Shown here in pieces: positions 1 through 8,818 of a stretch of 64,000 nt of DNA; positions within the stretch are counted from its first letter, which is position 1; each line of letters starts with the position of its first letter. Origin of the DNA: Acuticoccus sediminis (GTDB taxonomy: Bacteria > Pseudomonadota > Alphaproteobacteria > Rhizobiales > Amorphaceae). Both the position numbers and the translations under genes were made by a program. The stretch is taken from contig NZ_QHHQ01000002.1 of the NCBI RefSeq assembly GCF_003258595.1, forward strand, positions 806,001 through 870,000, given 5' to 3'. The notes beneath the pieces were generated by a model, which ran no database searches, had not been told where the DNA came from, and saw only the letters and a program-made list of their open reading frames with translations.

Positions 1-75
1 CGCACGACCGCGGAATCGCGCCTGATGGCCGACATCAAGGTCGAGATCGAGGCGATCGCCTACAAGCCGCGCTGA
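1..75 (+). CDS. RidA-like protein, C-terminal fragment (gene enters from the left edge)
   Basis: Frame 1 is open from the first base and ends in TGA at 73-75, giving 24 residues that close with VEIEAIAYKPR. An ending of the form 'vEIEaIA' is characteristic of RidA/YjgF-YER057c-UK114 proteins, which hydrolyse reactive enamine/imine intermediates released by PLP enzymes. The next genes are hydrolases of the same orientation, and a second RidA-type gene lies at 9961-10353, so the context agrees. Only the tail is visible, so family assignment is tentative and the start lies outside the window. Confidence 0.55.
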   Translation, partial: RTTAESRLMADIKVEIEAIAYKPR

Positions 76-86
76 GCGTGAGCGGA

Positions 87-141
87 GCGCCGGTCCGCCG
101 GCGCGTGCGCTGACGGCGCGGGGCGCCACGGAGTGCCCCGC
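87..141 (+). terminator. Two consecutive GC hairpins after the RidA-like gene
   Basis: Positions 87-104 form GCGCCGG-TCCG-CCGGCGC (7-bp perfect stem, 4-nt loop). Positions 118-141 form GCGGGGC, a 10-nt loop, then GCCCCGC, followed by CTTCCCCTT. They lie 12-66 nt after the stop at 75 and before the start at 228. No U-tract follows, so termination is inferred from position and stem strength only. Confidence 0.45.
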
Positions 142-227
142 CTTCCCCTTGCACACGACGGGCTCGCCGATTCCCGGCGAAACTGCCGAAGACCGCGCCC
201 TTGAACGGGTGCAACAGGACATTTCCC

Positions 228-1364
228 ATGAGCCCCGACCTCATTCTGAAGGGCGGACGGGTGATCGACCCGTCGCAAGGCATCGACAAGATCGCGGACG
301 TCGCCTTCTCCGAGGGTGCCGTCACCGAAATCGGCGACAGCCTCGATCCGCGCAACGCCGAAGTGCGCGACGTCTCCGGCAAGATCGTCACGCCCGGCAT
401 CATCGACCTGCACACCCACGTCTATTGGGGCGGCACCTCGCTCGGCGTCGACCCGACGATGTTCGCGCAGGACAGCGCCGTGACGACGATGATCGACACC
501 GGCTCCGCCGGGCCCGGCAACTTCGCCGGCTTCCGCAAGCACGTCATCGAGCCGTCCGAGCCGCGCATCCTCGCCTACCTCCATGTCTCGTTCGCCGGCA
601 TCTACGGCTTCGACACCGGCATCATGGTCGGCGAGAGCCACGACTTCCGCCTGATGGCCGCGAAGGAGTGCGCCAAGGTCATCGAGGCGAACCGCGACCT
701 CATCGTCGGCGTCAAGGTGCGCATCGGCCGCCACGCCTCCGGTCCGTCCGGCATCGACCCGCTGGTCGTCGCGCTCGACGTCGCGGGCGAGATGGGCGTG
801 CCGGTCATGTGCCATATCGACGAGCCGCCGCCGTCCTACGAGGCGGTCGTCTCCATGCTGCGTGAGGGCGACGTCCTCACCCACTGCTACCGCCCGTTCC
901 CCAACTCCCCGGTGGACGGCGAGGGCAACGTGAAGCCGGAGATCCTCAAGGCGCGCGACCGCGGCGTCTACTTCGACATCGGCCACGGCATGGGATCCTT
1001 CTCGTGGAAGACCGCCAAGGCGATGATGAAGGCGGGCTTCCCGCCCGACACCATCTCCTCCGACGTCCACGCCTTCTGCATCAACGGCCCGGCCTACGAC
1101 CAGCTCGTCACCATGTCGAAGTTCCTCGCGCTCGGCATGCCGCTGACGGAGGTGGTCGAGCGCTCCACCGTGATCCCGGCGAAGGCGCTGCAGCGGCCCG
1201 AGCTCGGCACCTTCGGTCCCGGCAACGTCGGCGACGCGTCGATCCTGTCGCTGGAGGAGGGCGAGTTCCCGCTCACGGACGTGCGCGGCCTGGTCGAGAC
1301 CGGGTCGGCCAAGCTCAGCGCGGCGGGCGTCGTCCTCGCCGGCCGCTGGTGGCACGGCGACTGA
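228..1364 (+). CDS. Amidohydrolase/deacetylase family metallohydrolase (dihydroorotase-like fold)
   Basis: A 378-residue cytosolic TIM-barrel metallohydrolase. It begins with the N-terminal beta-sandwich strand DLILKGGRVIDPSQG. Metal ligands visible are H62-x-H64 (DLHTH), K163 as the likely carboxylated lysine (GVKVRIG), H196 (MCHIDE), H219 (THC) and D279 (SSDVH). This set matches the amidohydrolase subgroup containing Atu3266 and EF0837, deacetylases of acetylated hydroxy acids rather than true dihydroorotases. The ATG at 228 is preferred over an upstream in-frame TTG at 201 because it begins at the conserved strand and has ACAGGA nearby. It is followed by a creatininase-family gene two bases after its stop, so the two probably act on the same amide or ester compound. 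The substrate is unknown. Confidence 0.85.
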   Translation: MSPDLILKGGRVIDPSQGIDKIADVAFSEGAVTEIGDSLDPRNAEVRDVSGKIVTPGIIDLHTHVYWGGTSLGVDPTMFAQDSAVTTMIDTGSAGPGNFAGFRKHVIEPSEPRILAYLHVSFAGIYGFDTGIMVGESHDFRLMAAKECAKVIEANRDLIVGVKVRIGRHASGPSGIDPLVVALDVAGEMGVPVMCHIDEPPPSYEAVVSMLREGDVLTHCYRPFPNSPVDGEGNVKPEILKARDRGVYFDIGHGMGSFSWKTAKAMMKAGFPPDTISSDVHAFCINGPAYDQLVTMSKFLALGMPLTEVVERSTVIPAKALQRPELGTFGPGNVGDASILSLEEGEFPLTDVRGLVETGSAKLSAAGVVLAGRWWHGD

Positions 1365-1365
1365 C

Positions 1366-2133
1366 GTGTACTGGGAGCGTCTCACGAGCCACGAGCTCAA
1401 CGCGCTGGACAAGGCGACACCGCTCTTCCTGTCCATCGCCGCGGTCGAGCAGCACGGACCGCACCTCGCGACGGGCACCGATTCCATCATCGGCGCCCAT
1501 CTCCTCGAGCGGCTCGAGGCGGAGCGGCCGGATGGCGTCGTCATCCTGCCGCAGGTGAAGGTCGGCTGCTCGGAACATCACATGAGCCTCGGCGGGACGC
1601 TCACCGTCTCGCATCCCACCTTCATCGCCTACGTGACGGAGCTCGCGAGCGCCGCGCTCCGCCACGGCTTCACCAACCTCGTGATCCTCAACAGCCATGG
1701 TGGCAACGTCGCGGTCGGTGGCGTCATCGCCGAGATGCTGGCCATCGAGAATCCGGACTGCCGCATCGTCTTCACCACCTGGTGGCGCGTCGCCGCCGAG
1801 GCGCTGAAGGGGATCGTCGAGGGCGGCAAGGGCGCCGTCGGCCACGCCTGCGAGTTCGAGACGTCGCTCATGATGTCGGCCGCGCCCGGCGAAGTGCGCG
1901 GCGGGAAGATCCCGCCCCGCGGCGGCGCGGCGAACTTCGCCTGGGCCGACGGCGACATGCTGGTCGGCTCCCCGGCGACCCTCGTGCGCACGATGTCGGC
2001 GCAGACCGGCGGCACCGGCGTCAAGGGCGAGCCGTCGCTCGCCTCGGCCGGGAAGGGGGTGGCGATCGCTGACGCGGTCGTCGCACAGCTCGTGGTGATG
2101 GCGGACGATCTCGCCAGCAAGTCCGACGATTAG
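1366..2133 (+). CDS. Creatininase family amidohydrolase
   Basis: A 255-residue protein with the creatininase signature: E28, H30, H33 and D39 in the segment AAVEQHGPHLATGTD, the NSHGGN motif near residue 110, and an acidic ligand in CEFETS. Family members are two-metal enzymes that open cyclic or linear amides, such as creatinine and mycofactocin or formamide-type intermediates. The GTG start at 1366 follows the preceding TGA by one base, implying translational coupling with the deacetylase-like amidohydrolase. The pair looks like successive amide-cleaving steps. The TRAP transporter beginning at 2318 may supply the substrate. Function within the family cannot be fixed from sequence. Confidence 0.85.
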   Translation: MYWERLTSHELNALDKATPLFLSIAAVEQHGPHLATGTDSIIGAHLLERLEAERPDGVVILPQVKVGCSEHHMSLGGTLTVSHPTFIAYVTELASAALRHGFTNLVILNSHGGNVAVGGVIAEMLAIENPDCRIVFTTWWRVAAEALKGIVEGGKGAVGHACEFETSLMMSAAPGEVRGGKIPPRGGAANFAWADGDMLVGSPATLVRTMSAQTGGTGVKGEPSLASAGKGVAIADAVVAQLVVMADDLASKSDD

Positions 2134-2137
2134 CACG

Positions 2138-2167
2138 GAAAGGGGTGAGTAAAATTGTGCCCCTTTC
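2138..2167 (+). terminator. Inverted repeat after the creatininase gene
   Basis: GAAAGGGG at 2138-2145 pairs perfectly with CCCCTTTC at 2160-2167 across a 14-nt loop, 5 nt after the stop codon. It separates the hydrolase pair from the TRAP operon. There is no strong T-tract, so it may instead be a protein-binding site in the TRAP promoter region (2134-2317), which is noticeably A+T-richer than the flanking genes. Confidence 0.4.
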
Positions 2168-2317
2168 GTCTAAAATTGGTCGTCATTCGCGCATGTGAAC
2201 GGCAATCCTGACCTTGATCGGAATGCCAAAATTTGCTTTCTTGGAAGAAATATCGCGTAAAACTATCGCTGAGCTTAGCCGTTTCGGCGAGCGCGAGAGC
2301 ATCAAGAGGGAGAGATC

Positions 2318-3406
2318 ATGATGCAGTGGGCTGATTACACGGGTCGAATTCGCAGCGCGGCCGCCGTCGCGACCCTGGCTGCGGCACTCGCGGTGCCCGG
2401 CGCGGCCTCCGCGCAGGAATTCACGATGGCGATCGCGCACCTCGCACCCGAGGACATGGACAACGAGATCCAGCCCGCGCTCGTCCACTTCAAGAGCCTC
2501 GTCGAATCGAAGACGAAGGGCGAGGTCGAGGTGGAGATCTTCGGCGCCGGCCAGCTCGGCTCCGAGGTCGAGACCGGCAAGCAGGCGCAGGACGGCGCCC
2601 TCTTGCAGTCCACGATCATCTCCTCCGGCGCGATGAGCTCGTTCTTCCCGAAGTACCAGGTCATCACCGCCCCGTTCCTGTTCCCGAACTACGAGGTCGC
2701 CCACGCCTTCTTCGACGGCGCATGGTTCGCGAACTTCATGAAGGGCACGATCGAGGAGTCGGGCCTGCGCTACCTCGGCACCTTCGACGACGGCGGCGGC
2801 TTCGTCGCGTTCACCAACAACGGCAAGCCGATCAAGACCGTCGACGACCTCGCCGGCATGAAGATCCGCGTCGAGGAGAACCCGGCCCACGTCGCCACCA
2901 TGAAGGCGCTCGGCGCCTCGGCGACCCCGCTGCCGTGGGGCGAGGTGATCACCGCGCTCTCCACCGGTCTCGCCGACGGCCAGTTCAACGCCCCCGGCGT
3001 CTCCAAGAACTACAGCCTGTGGGAAGTGAACGACTACACCACGCTCTCCGGCCACGTGTACAACTCGCAGTCCTGGCTCGTGTCCGAGGAGTGGTTCCAG
3101 TCGCTCCCCGACGAGTACAAGGAGGCGGTCGTCACCTCCGCCCGTGAGGCGATCGAGCTCGCGCACGGCATCTCCGCCCTCGCCGCGATCAAGGGCTGGC
3201 AGGTCTCCTGCGAGGAGTTCAAGGAGTGCTACGTCCTCCCCGCCGAGGAGCGCACCAAGATGGCCGAGATCGCCCGTCCGGCCTGGCAGGAGTGGATCGT
3301 CAACGACTTCGGCCTCGACGCCGCGCTCGTCGACGAGCTCTTCGCCACCGTCGAGGAGATCAAGGGCGACGTGACCGCGACCGACATGGAACGTTACGGC
3401 AAGTAA
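2318..3406 (+). CDS. dctP: TRAP transporter substrate-binding protein, DctP family
   Basis: A 362-residue periplasmic binding protein. Residues 1-32 form a Sec signal peptide (hydrophobic AAAVATLAAALAVPG, cleavage at ASA-QE). The mature part has the DctP layout: AIAHLAPEDM at the first strand, then GQLGSEVETGKQAQDGAL, and the ligand-arginine region GMKIRVEENP that normally binds a substrate carboxylate. This suggests an organic-acid ligand. The ATG at 2318 has AGAGGGAGAGA just upstream; the second ATG at 2321 is equally possible. It is the first gene of a TRAP operon whose later genes encode an aminotransferase and a D-threonine aldolase-like enzyme. Confidence 0.93.
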   Translation: MMQWADYTGRIRSAAAVATLAAALAVPGAASAQEFTMAIAHLAPEDMDNEIQPALVHFKSLVESKTKGEVEVEIFGAGQLGSEVETGKQAQDGALLQSTIISSGAMSSFFPKYQVITAPFLFPNYEVAHAFFDGAWFANFMKGTIEESGLRYLGTFDDGGGFVAFTNNGKPIKTVDDLAGMKIRVEENPAHVATMKALGASATPLPWGEVITALSTGLADGQFNAPGVSKNYSLWEVNDYTTLSGHVYNSQSWLVSEEWFQSLPDEYKEAVVTSAREAIELAHGISALAAIKGWQVSCEEFKECYVLPAEERTKMAEIARPAWQEWIVNDFGLDAALVDELFATVEEIKGDVTATDMERYGK

Positions 3407-3435
3407 GCCGCACCGGACGTCCCTGACGCCCGCGC

Positions 3436-3459
3436 GCCGCCCGCCTCGCCGCGGGCGGC
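3436..3459 (+). promoter_or_regulatory. Intercistronic hairpin between dctP and dctQ
   Basis: GCCGCCCGC at 3436-3444 and GCGGGCGGC at 3451-3459 form a perfect 9-bp stem with a 6-nt loop, 30 nt after the dctP stop. A strong hairpin here, inside an operon, is the usual means of stabilising the binding-protein message or attenuating read-through so that binding protein is made in excess over permease. The role is inferred; the stem is seen directly. Confidence 0.55.
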
Positions 3460-3537
3460 CTCCCTTCGCTCCGTGTCCTCGTCCGCGCCTCCCGTCCTGA
3501 CCGATGCGGCCGCAAGGCCCGTCCCAGAAAGGCCCCT

Positions 3538-4071
3538 ATGACGTTCTCGCGCAGCCGGCTGTCGGCCGGATTGAACCGGACGGTCAGCACCGTCTGCGTC
3601 CTCTTCATCCTGGCGATGCTGGCGATCTCGTTCTCCGGTTTCTTCTACATGATCCTCACCGGGGACGCGCTCTCCTGGACCTACTCGCTGGCGCGGCTCT
3701 TCATCCCCTGGCTGGGGCTCCTGTCGCTCACCGTCGCCTTCTGGCACGGCGAGCACATCGCGATGACGGCGATCATCGCCATCCTGCCGCGGACCGCCGT
3801 GACGGTGCTCCACTACGTGAACACGGCGCTCGTGGCGCTCTTCGCCGGCCTGCTCATCTGGTACGGCTGGAAATTCTTCGCCAAATCCACCGACATCTAC
3901 ATGGTCTCCGACACCATCCAGATCCACGCCAAGTGGGTCACGGCCTGCGTGCCGGCGACCGGCCTGGTGCTGCTGATCCACGTCCTGTGCGGGGCCAACC
4001 TGCTCGACGAGGAGAGCCCGATGGAAGAGGCCCGTGAGCTCGCCGCCGGCGAGAAGGACAACCGTCCATGA
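3538..4071 (+). CDS. dctQ: TRAP transporter small permease, DctQ family
   Basis: A 177-residue membrane protein with four predicted transmembrane segments (about residues 18-40, 50-68, 88-108 and 128-148), the normal DctQ topology. The WHGEHIAM motif in the loop after the second segment resembles the conserved 'hi.vd' position of the family. Its 3' end overlaps the large permease start by four bases (ATGA). It forms the membrane complex with the DctM-type subunit and receives substrate from the DctP protein encoded upstream. Confidence 0.9.
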   Translation: MTFSRSRLSAGLNRTVSTVCVLFILAMLAISFSGFFYMILTGDALSWTYSLARLFIPWLGLLSLTVAFWHGEHIAMTAIIAILPRTAVTVLHYVNTALVALFAGLLIWYGWKFFAKSTDIYMVSDTIQIHAKWVTACVPATGLVLLIHVLCGANLLDEESPMEEARELAAGEKDNRP

Positions 4072-5345
4072 CCTCCGCGATCTCCGTCTTCATCGTCCTC
4101 CTCTTCATCGGCACGCCGATCGCGCTGCTGATGGCGCTTTCCGGTCTCGCCGGGAGCTGGGAGCTGGGCGGCCTCCGCTTCATCCAGATCATCGCCGAGC
4201 GGATGTTCTCGGGTGTGTCCGGCTACCTCCTGATGGCCGTGCCGTACTTCATCTTCACCTCCGAGCTGATGAACCAGGCGGGGCTGACCGAGCGTCTCGT
4301 CGCCTTCAACAACGCGCTGCTGGGGCGCATCCGCGGCGCGCTCAGCCACGTCAACATCGTCGTCAGCCTGTTCTTCTCCGGCCTCACGGGGGCGGCGATC
4401 ACCGACACCGTCGCCGTCGGCAAGATCCTCATCCCGGCGATGAAGCGGGAGGGCTACACGCCGGCCTACGCCGCGGCTGTGACGGCCTGCTCCTCGATCA
4501 TCGGGCCGATCATCCCGCCGTCCGTCGTCATGGTCGTCTACGCGGCGATCCTGCAGAACGTGACGGTGCTCGACCTCTTCGCCGCCGGCATCCTGCCGGG
4601 CCTTCTCATGACGGTCGCGCTTCTTGTCGCCTCGTTCGTGATGGCCTGGATCTACAAGTTCCCCCGCCACGGCGACACGAACCTGAGGGACGCGGCGCGC
4701 GCCTTCCTGCCGACGGTCCCGGCGCTCCTGGTGCCGGTCATCATCCTCGGCGGCATCCTCGGCGGCCTCACGACCATCACCGAGGCGTCGGCCTTCGCGG
4801 CGATGTACACCCTCATCCTCGGCTTCTTCGTCTACCGCACGCTGACGCTGCGCAAGGTGTGGGAATCGCTCGTGGCGACGGTGCGCTTCTCGGGCGTCGT
4901 CTTCTTCCTGCTCGCGTCGTCGACGGTGCTCGGCTGGTTCGTCACCCGCTCCGGGCTCGCGCGCGACGCGGCGGGCATGATCACCGCGATCTCGGACAAC
5001 TGGATCGTCCAGATCGGCCTGGTGAACCTCCTCCTCATCCTGCTGGGCACGGTGCTCGACGTCCTGCCCGCGCTGGTGGTGGTGGCGCCCGTACTGGTGC
5101 CGGCGATGGTGCAGCTCGGCTTCGACCCGCTGCACTTCGCCATCGTCATGATCATCACGCTCAACGTCGCCAACATCACGCCGCCGGTGGGCATGACCCT
5201 CATGACCGCCTCGCAGATTGCCGGCGTGCCTTACGAACGTGCTATCGTCACGGCGTTGCCGTTCTACCTCAGCCACCTTGCGGTGATCGCGGTCGTCTCG
5301 CTCTGGCCCGCGTTCGTCCTCTTCATTCCGAGCCTCTTCGACTGA
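4068..5345 (+). CDS. dctM: TRAP transporter large permease, DctM family
   Basis: A 425-residue polytopic inner-membrane protein, the usual length for DctM. Twelve or so hydrophobic segments are visible. Family landmarks include the segment FFSGLTGAAITDTVAVGKILIPAMKREGY, here split by the GL-G-A motif, IGPIIPPSVVMVVYA, and the C-terminal NITPPVGMTLM. It is the Na+-driven transport subunit. It starts inside the end of the small permease gene and is followed 32 nt later by the class III aminotransferase, so all four genes are probably co-transcribed. Confidence 0.93.
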   Translation: MTSAISVFIVLLFIGTPIALLMALSGLAGSWELGGLRFIQIIAERMFSGVSGYLLMAVPYFIFTSELMNQAGLTERLVAFNNALLGRIRGALSHVNIVVSLFFSGLTGAAITDTVAVGKILIPAMKREGYTPAYAAAVTACSSIIGPIIPPSVVMVVYAAILQNVTVLDLFAAGILPGLLMTVALLVASFVMAWIYKFPRHGDTNLRDAARAFLPTVPALLVPVIILGGILGGLTTITEASAFAAMYTLILGFFVYRTLTLRKVWESLVATVRFSGVVFFLLASSTVLGWFVTRSGLARDAAGMITAISDNWIVQIGLVNLLLILLGTVLDVLPALVVVAPVLVPAMVQLGFDPLHFAIVMIITLNVANITPPVGMTLMTASQIAGVPYERAIVTALPFYLSHLAVIAVVSLWPAFVLFIPSLFD

Positions 5346-5377
5346 CCGTCGCCGGACGACCCCCTGGAGACCCCGCC

Positions 5378-6751
5378 ATGGCGCTCGACGCCCCCACGAA
5401 TTCCACGATCATCGCCGAATACCGCGACCGCACCCGCCGCTCCGCCGAGCAGGCGGAGGCGGCGCGCAGCGTCTTCCCGTCCGGCATCACCCACGACGCG
5501 CGCCACCTCTCGCCGTACCCGATCACGGTCGATCAGGGGAAAGGCAGCCGCAAGTGGGACATCGACGGCAACGAGTACGTCGACTACTTCGGCGGCCACG
5601 GGGCGCTGCTCCTCGGCCACTGCCACCCGCGGGTGACGGCGGCGGTCAAGGAAGCGCTCGACGACGGGACGCAGTTCGCCGCCTCGACGACGCGCGAGTA
5701 CCGCTGGGGCAAGGCCGTCATCGGGATGGTGCCCTCCGTGGAGCGGGTGCGCTTCACCGCCTCCGGGACGGAGGCGACGCTCCTCGCGCTGCGCCTCGCC
5801 CGCGCGTACACCGGCCGCTCGAAGCTCCTGCGCTTCACGTCCTACTTCCACGGCTGGCACGACCACATGACGAATGGCTACTCGAGCCATTTCGACGGCA
5901 CGCCGACGGCCGGCGTCCTGCCCTCCATCGCCGCCGACGTCGTCCTCGTCGCGCCGAATGACATCGAGGGCGCGAAGGCCGCGCTCGCCGGCGGTGACAT
6001 CGCCGCCGTCATCATCGAGCCGACGGGCGCCTCGTTCGGGCGCGTTCCGATCGCCGACGGCGTCCTCCAGGCGCTGCGCGAGGCGACGGCCGCGACCGGC
6101 ACGATCCTCATCTTCGACGAAGTCATTTCCGGTTTCCGCTGCTCCCCCGGCGGCGCGCAGCAGGCGTACGGCGTGACGCCGGACCTCACCACCATGGCGA
6201 AGATCGTCGCCGGCGGCCTGCCGGGCGGCGCGGTCGGCGGCCGGGCGGACATCCTGGAGCGGATCGACTTCGAGGCCGCCGCCGACAAGGGCTTCGAGAA
6301 GATCGCCCACCCCGGCACCTTCAACGCCAACCCGGTGTCAGCCGCGGCCGGCATCGCCGCGCTCGACATCATCGCCACCAGCGACGCCTGCGACCGTGCC
6401 AACGCGTATGCGGCGGAGCTGCGCGAGCGGCTCAACCGCCTGCTCAAGGCGACCGGCATGCCCTTCGCGGCGTACGGCACCTTCTCCGGCTTCCACCTCT
6501 TCCTCAACGTCGAGAAGCGGTCGATCGACCCGGTGACCTTCGACCCGTTCAGCGTGCCCTGGAAGGAGCTGAAGGCGTCGCCCGCGAACCTCGTGGACCG
6601 GATCCGGATCGCGATGATGATCAACGGCGTCGACCTCTCCGGCTGGCCCGGGGGCCTCGCCAGCGCCGCGCACACCGAGGACGACATGGCCGTCACCATG
6701 AAGGCGTTCGAGGCCGCCATCGCGCGCCTCAAGGAGGAGCCGGACCTGTGA
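5378..6751 (+). CDS. PLP-dependent class III aminotransferase, glutamate-1-semialdehyde aminomutase-like
   Basis: A 457-residue fold-type I PLP enzyme. The PLP lysine is K275 (TTMAKIVAGGLPGGA) and the cofactor-contacting acid is D247 in LIFDEVISGFR. GVTP, GTEAT and HPGTFNANP are further class III landmarks. It resembles GSA aminomutase, but an N-terminal region with FPSGITHDARHL and its place in a TRAP/amidohydrolase operon argue for a catabolic aminotransferase or aminomutase, not haem synthesis. The frame is open far upstream (from 4034), but that part overlaps the dctM gene. The ATG at 5378, with CTGGAGA before it, begins at the conserved N-terminus. GTGA overlaps the next gene. Confidence 0.88.
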   Translation: MALDAPTNSTIIAEYRDRTRRSAEQAEAARSVFPSGITHDARHLSPYPITVDQGKGSRKWDIDGNEYVDYFGGHGALLLGHCHPRVTAAVKEALDDGTQFAASTTREYRWGKAVIGMVPSVERVRFTASGTEATLLALRLARAYTGRSKLLRFTSYFHGWHDHMTNGYSSHFDGTPTAGVLPSIAADVVLVAPNDIEGAKAALAGGDIAAVIIEPTGASFGRVPIADGVLQALREATAATGTILIFDEVISGFRCSPGGAQQAYGVTPDLTTMAKIVAGGLPGGAVGGRADILERIDFEAAADKGFEKIAHPGTFNANPVSAAAGIAALDIIATSDACDRANAYAAELRERLNRLLKATGMPFAAYGTFSGFHLFLNVEKRSIDPVTFDPFSVPWKELKASPANLVDRIRIAMMINGVDLSGWPGGLASAAHTEDDMAVTMKAFEAAIARLKEEPDL

Positions 6752-7803
6752 CGCGCGACGAGATCGACACGCCCGCGGTCGTCATCGACACCGCCAGGGT
6801 CGAGGCCAACCTAGCCCGTGCGCAGGCCTACGCCGACGCGCACGGCCTGACCCTGCGGCCGCACATCAAGACGCACAAGCTGCCGATGTGGGCCAAGCGC
6901 CAGCTCGAGCTCGGCGCGGTGGGTATCACCTGCCAGAAGCTCGGCGAGGCGGAGGTGATGGCGGACTCCGGCATCACCGACATCTTCATCCCTTACAACA
7001 TCCTCGGCGCCGCCAAGCTCGAGCGGCTCGCCGCGCTCCACGACCGGATCACCGTCGCCGTCGCCGCCGACAGCGACGTCACGGTGGCCGGCTACGCCGC
7101 CCGCTTCACCGACCCGGCGCACCCCCTGCCGGTGGTGGTGGAGTGCGACACCGGCGCGGCGCGCTGCGGCGTCGCCACGACGGACGAGCTGGTGGCGCTC
7201 GCCCATGCCATCGAGGCCGCGCCCGGCCTCACCTTCGAGGGGATCATGACCTATCCGCCGCGCGGCAGGATGGCGGAGGTCAACGCGATGCTGGGCGAGG
7301 CAAAGGCCGCGCTCGTGGCGGCGGGCCTTCCGCCGCGCCGGATCTCCAACGGCGGGTCGCCCGACCTCTACCATGCCGCCGAGGTGACCAACGCGACCGA
7401 GCATCGCCCCGGCACCTACATCTACTCCGACCGCATGCAGGCCGCTTTCGGCCTCGGCACGCTCGACGACTGCGCGCTGACGGTGCTGACGACGGTCGTC
7501 AGCCACCCGACACCGGGCCGCATCGTCCTCGACGCCGGCTCCAAGGCGCTGGCCGCGGACACCTCGCCGGCCCCCGGACACGGCGATATCGTCGAGTACC
7601 CCGGCGCGGTCATCACCGGGCTCAGCGAGGAGCACGCCGTGGTCGACGTGTCGGCCTGCGACAGGATCCCGGCGATCGGCGAGAAGGTGCGCGTCATCCC
7701 GAACCACGTGTGCGTCGTCTCCAACCTCTTCGACGTCGTCCACCTCGTCTCGGGCGACGAGGTGACGGTCGTTCCCGTGGCCGCGCGCGGGCTGCTCGCC
7801 TAG
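6748..7803 (+). CDS. D-threonine aldolase / D-serine dehydratase-like PLP enzyme (alanine racemase N-terminal fold)
   Basis: A 351-residue fold-type III PLP enzyme. K41 in RPHIKTHK is the Schiff-base lysine. The C-terminal HVC motif ([12 protein letters not shown]) provides the His and Cys that bind divalent metal in the DSD1/D-threonine aldolase family. Members cleave or dehydrate D-beta-hydroxy amino acids. The GTG start at 6748 overlaps the aminotransferase stop, so the two PLP enzymes are coupled and may work in sequence on an imported amino compound. The stop TAG overlaps the stop of the convergent LysR gene by four bases at a CTAG palindrome. Confidence 0.87.
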   Translation: MTRDEIDTPAVVIDTARVEANLARAQAYADAHGLTLRPHIKTHKLPMWAKRQLELGAVGITCQKLGEAEVMADSGITDIFIPYNILGAAKLERLAALHDRITVAVAADSDVTVAGYAARFTDPAHPLPVVVECDTGAARCGVATTDELVALAHAIEAAPGLTFEGIMTYPPRGRMAEVNAMLGEAKAALVAAGLPPRRISNGGSPDLYHAAEVTNATEHRPGTYIYSDRMQAAFGLGTLDDCALTVLTTVVSHPTPGRIVLDAGSKALAADTSPAPGHGDIVEYPGAVITGLSEEHAVVDVSACDRIPAIGEKVRVIPNHVCVVSNLFDVVHLVSGDEVTVVPVAARGLLA

Positions 7804-8705
7804 CGTTCGTCGCCGCGCGCCAGCTCGCGGGCGAGCGCCAGGAAGGCCCTCAGGCCGGCGGACGTGTTGCGCCGGCCCGGGTAGTAGAGGGAGAGCCCCG
7901 GGAAGGGTGGCGTCCAGTCGTCCAGCACCCGTACGAGGCGGCCGGCCTCGATCTCCGCCCGGACGTTCTGCTCCATGAAGAAGCCGAGGCCGATGCCGTC
8001 GAGGACGGCGGTCCGCGCCAGGCTCGCCTCGCCGAGGATGATGGGGCCGCGTGCGTCGATGCGCACGACCTCGGCGCCCTTCTCGAAGTGCCAGCGGTAG
8101 ATCGCCCCGTCCGGCAGGCGCACGCGGACGCAGCGGTGGGCGAGCACGTCCGTCGGCACCAGCGGCCTCGGGTGCTCGGCGAAATATTGCGGCGTGCCCA
8201 CCACCGCGAAGCGCTGCGGCCGGCCGAGCGAGACCGCGATCATGTCGCTCGGGACGAGATCGGCGAACCGCACGCCGAGGTCGAAGCCGTCGGCCACGAT
8301 GTCGACGAGCCGCCCCTCTGAGACGAGATCGACCGTCATGTCCGGATAGCGTCGCAGGAATTCGAGGACGAGCGGGGACAGGATCTCGCTCGCCGCCACC
8401 GGCGCCGCATTGATCCGCAGCAGCCCGGTCGGCGTCTCGCGGTGCGACCGCACCGCCTCCATCGCGCCGCGGATGTCCTCCAGCGCCGGCCCCATCGCCT
8501 CGACGAACTGCCGGCCGGCGTCGGTGAGCGCGACGCTCCGGGTGGTGCGGTTGAAGAGCCGCACGCCGAGGCTCGTCTCCAGCTTCGCGACCGCCTGACT
8601 GAGGGCGGTCGTCGACATCCCGAGGTCCACCGCGGCGGCGCGGAAGGATCCCCGCCGGGCGACGGCGACCACGGCGCCGAGATCGTTGATCGTGGTGCGC
8701 GACAT
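7800..8705 (-). CDS. LysR family transcriptional regulator
   Basis: A 301-residue LTTR. The N-terminal winged helix-turn-helix is clear ([25 protein letters not shown], residues 20-44), followed by the linker and a periplasmic-binding-protein-like effector domain ([27 protein letters not shown] is typical of the AaeR/DmlR-like subgroup). The start at 8705 (MSRTTINDL) fits the family; an ATG at 8714 is possible. It is divergent from the SnoaL-like and SDR genes at 8819-9918, which it probably controls through the palindromes in the 113-bp gap. Confidence 0.9.
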   Translation of the reverse strand: MSRTTINDLGAVVAVARRGSFRAAAVDLGMSTTALSQAVAKLETSLGVRLFNRTTRSVALTDAGRQFVEAMGPALEDIRGAMEAVRSHRETPTGLLRINAAPVAASEILSPLVLEFLRRYPDMTVDLVSEGRLVDIVADGFDLGVRFADLVPSDMIAVSLGRPQRFAVVGTPQYFAEHPRPLVPTDVLAHRCVRVRLPDGAIYRWHFEKGAEVVRIDARGPIILGEASLARTAVLDGIGLGFFMEQNVRAEIEAGRLVRVLDDWTPPFPGLSLYYPGRRNTSAGLRAFLALARELARGDER

Positions 8706-8747
8706 TATCCGCATTTCCGGAATTCGGTGTCCCTGATCGTCCTGCTT

Positions 8748-8758
8748 ATCGGAACGAT
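8748..8758. promoter_or_regulatory. Candidate LysR operator
   Basis: ATCG-GAA-CGAT is a perfect inverted repeat in the gap between divergent lysR (start 8705) and the SnoaL-like gene (start 8819). The 9-mer GAACGATGG that contains its right arm also occurs in the other LysR/hydrolase divergent gap near 45440. Position and symmetry suggest a LysR-type site. No binding data can be read from sequence. Confidence 0.35.
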
Positions 8759-8818
8759 GGCGCCGCGCCAAATCATGGCTCCAACCCGAGCGTCCCGCTG
8801 AGGGGACAGGAGAGAGCC

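Noticed and set aside
4034-5377. Long in-frame upstream extension of the class III aminotransferase
   Set aside because: It runs through the whole dctM gene in another frame and is Arg/His/Pro-rich without domain character. The family N-terminus begins at the ATG at 5378.
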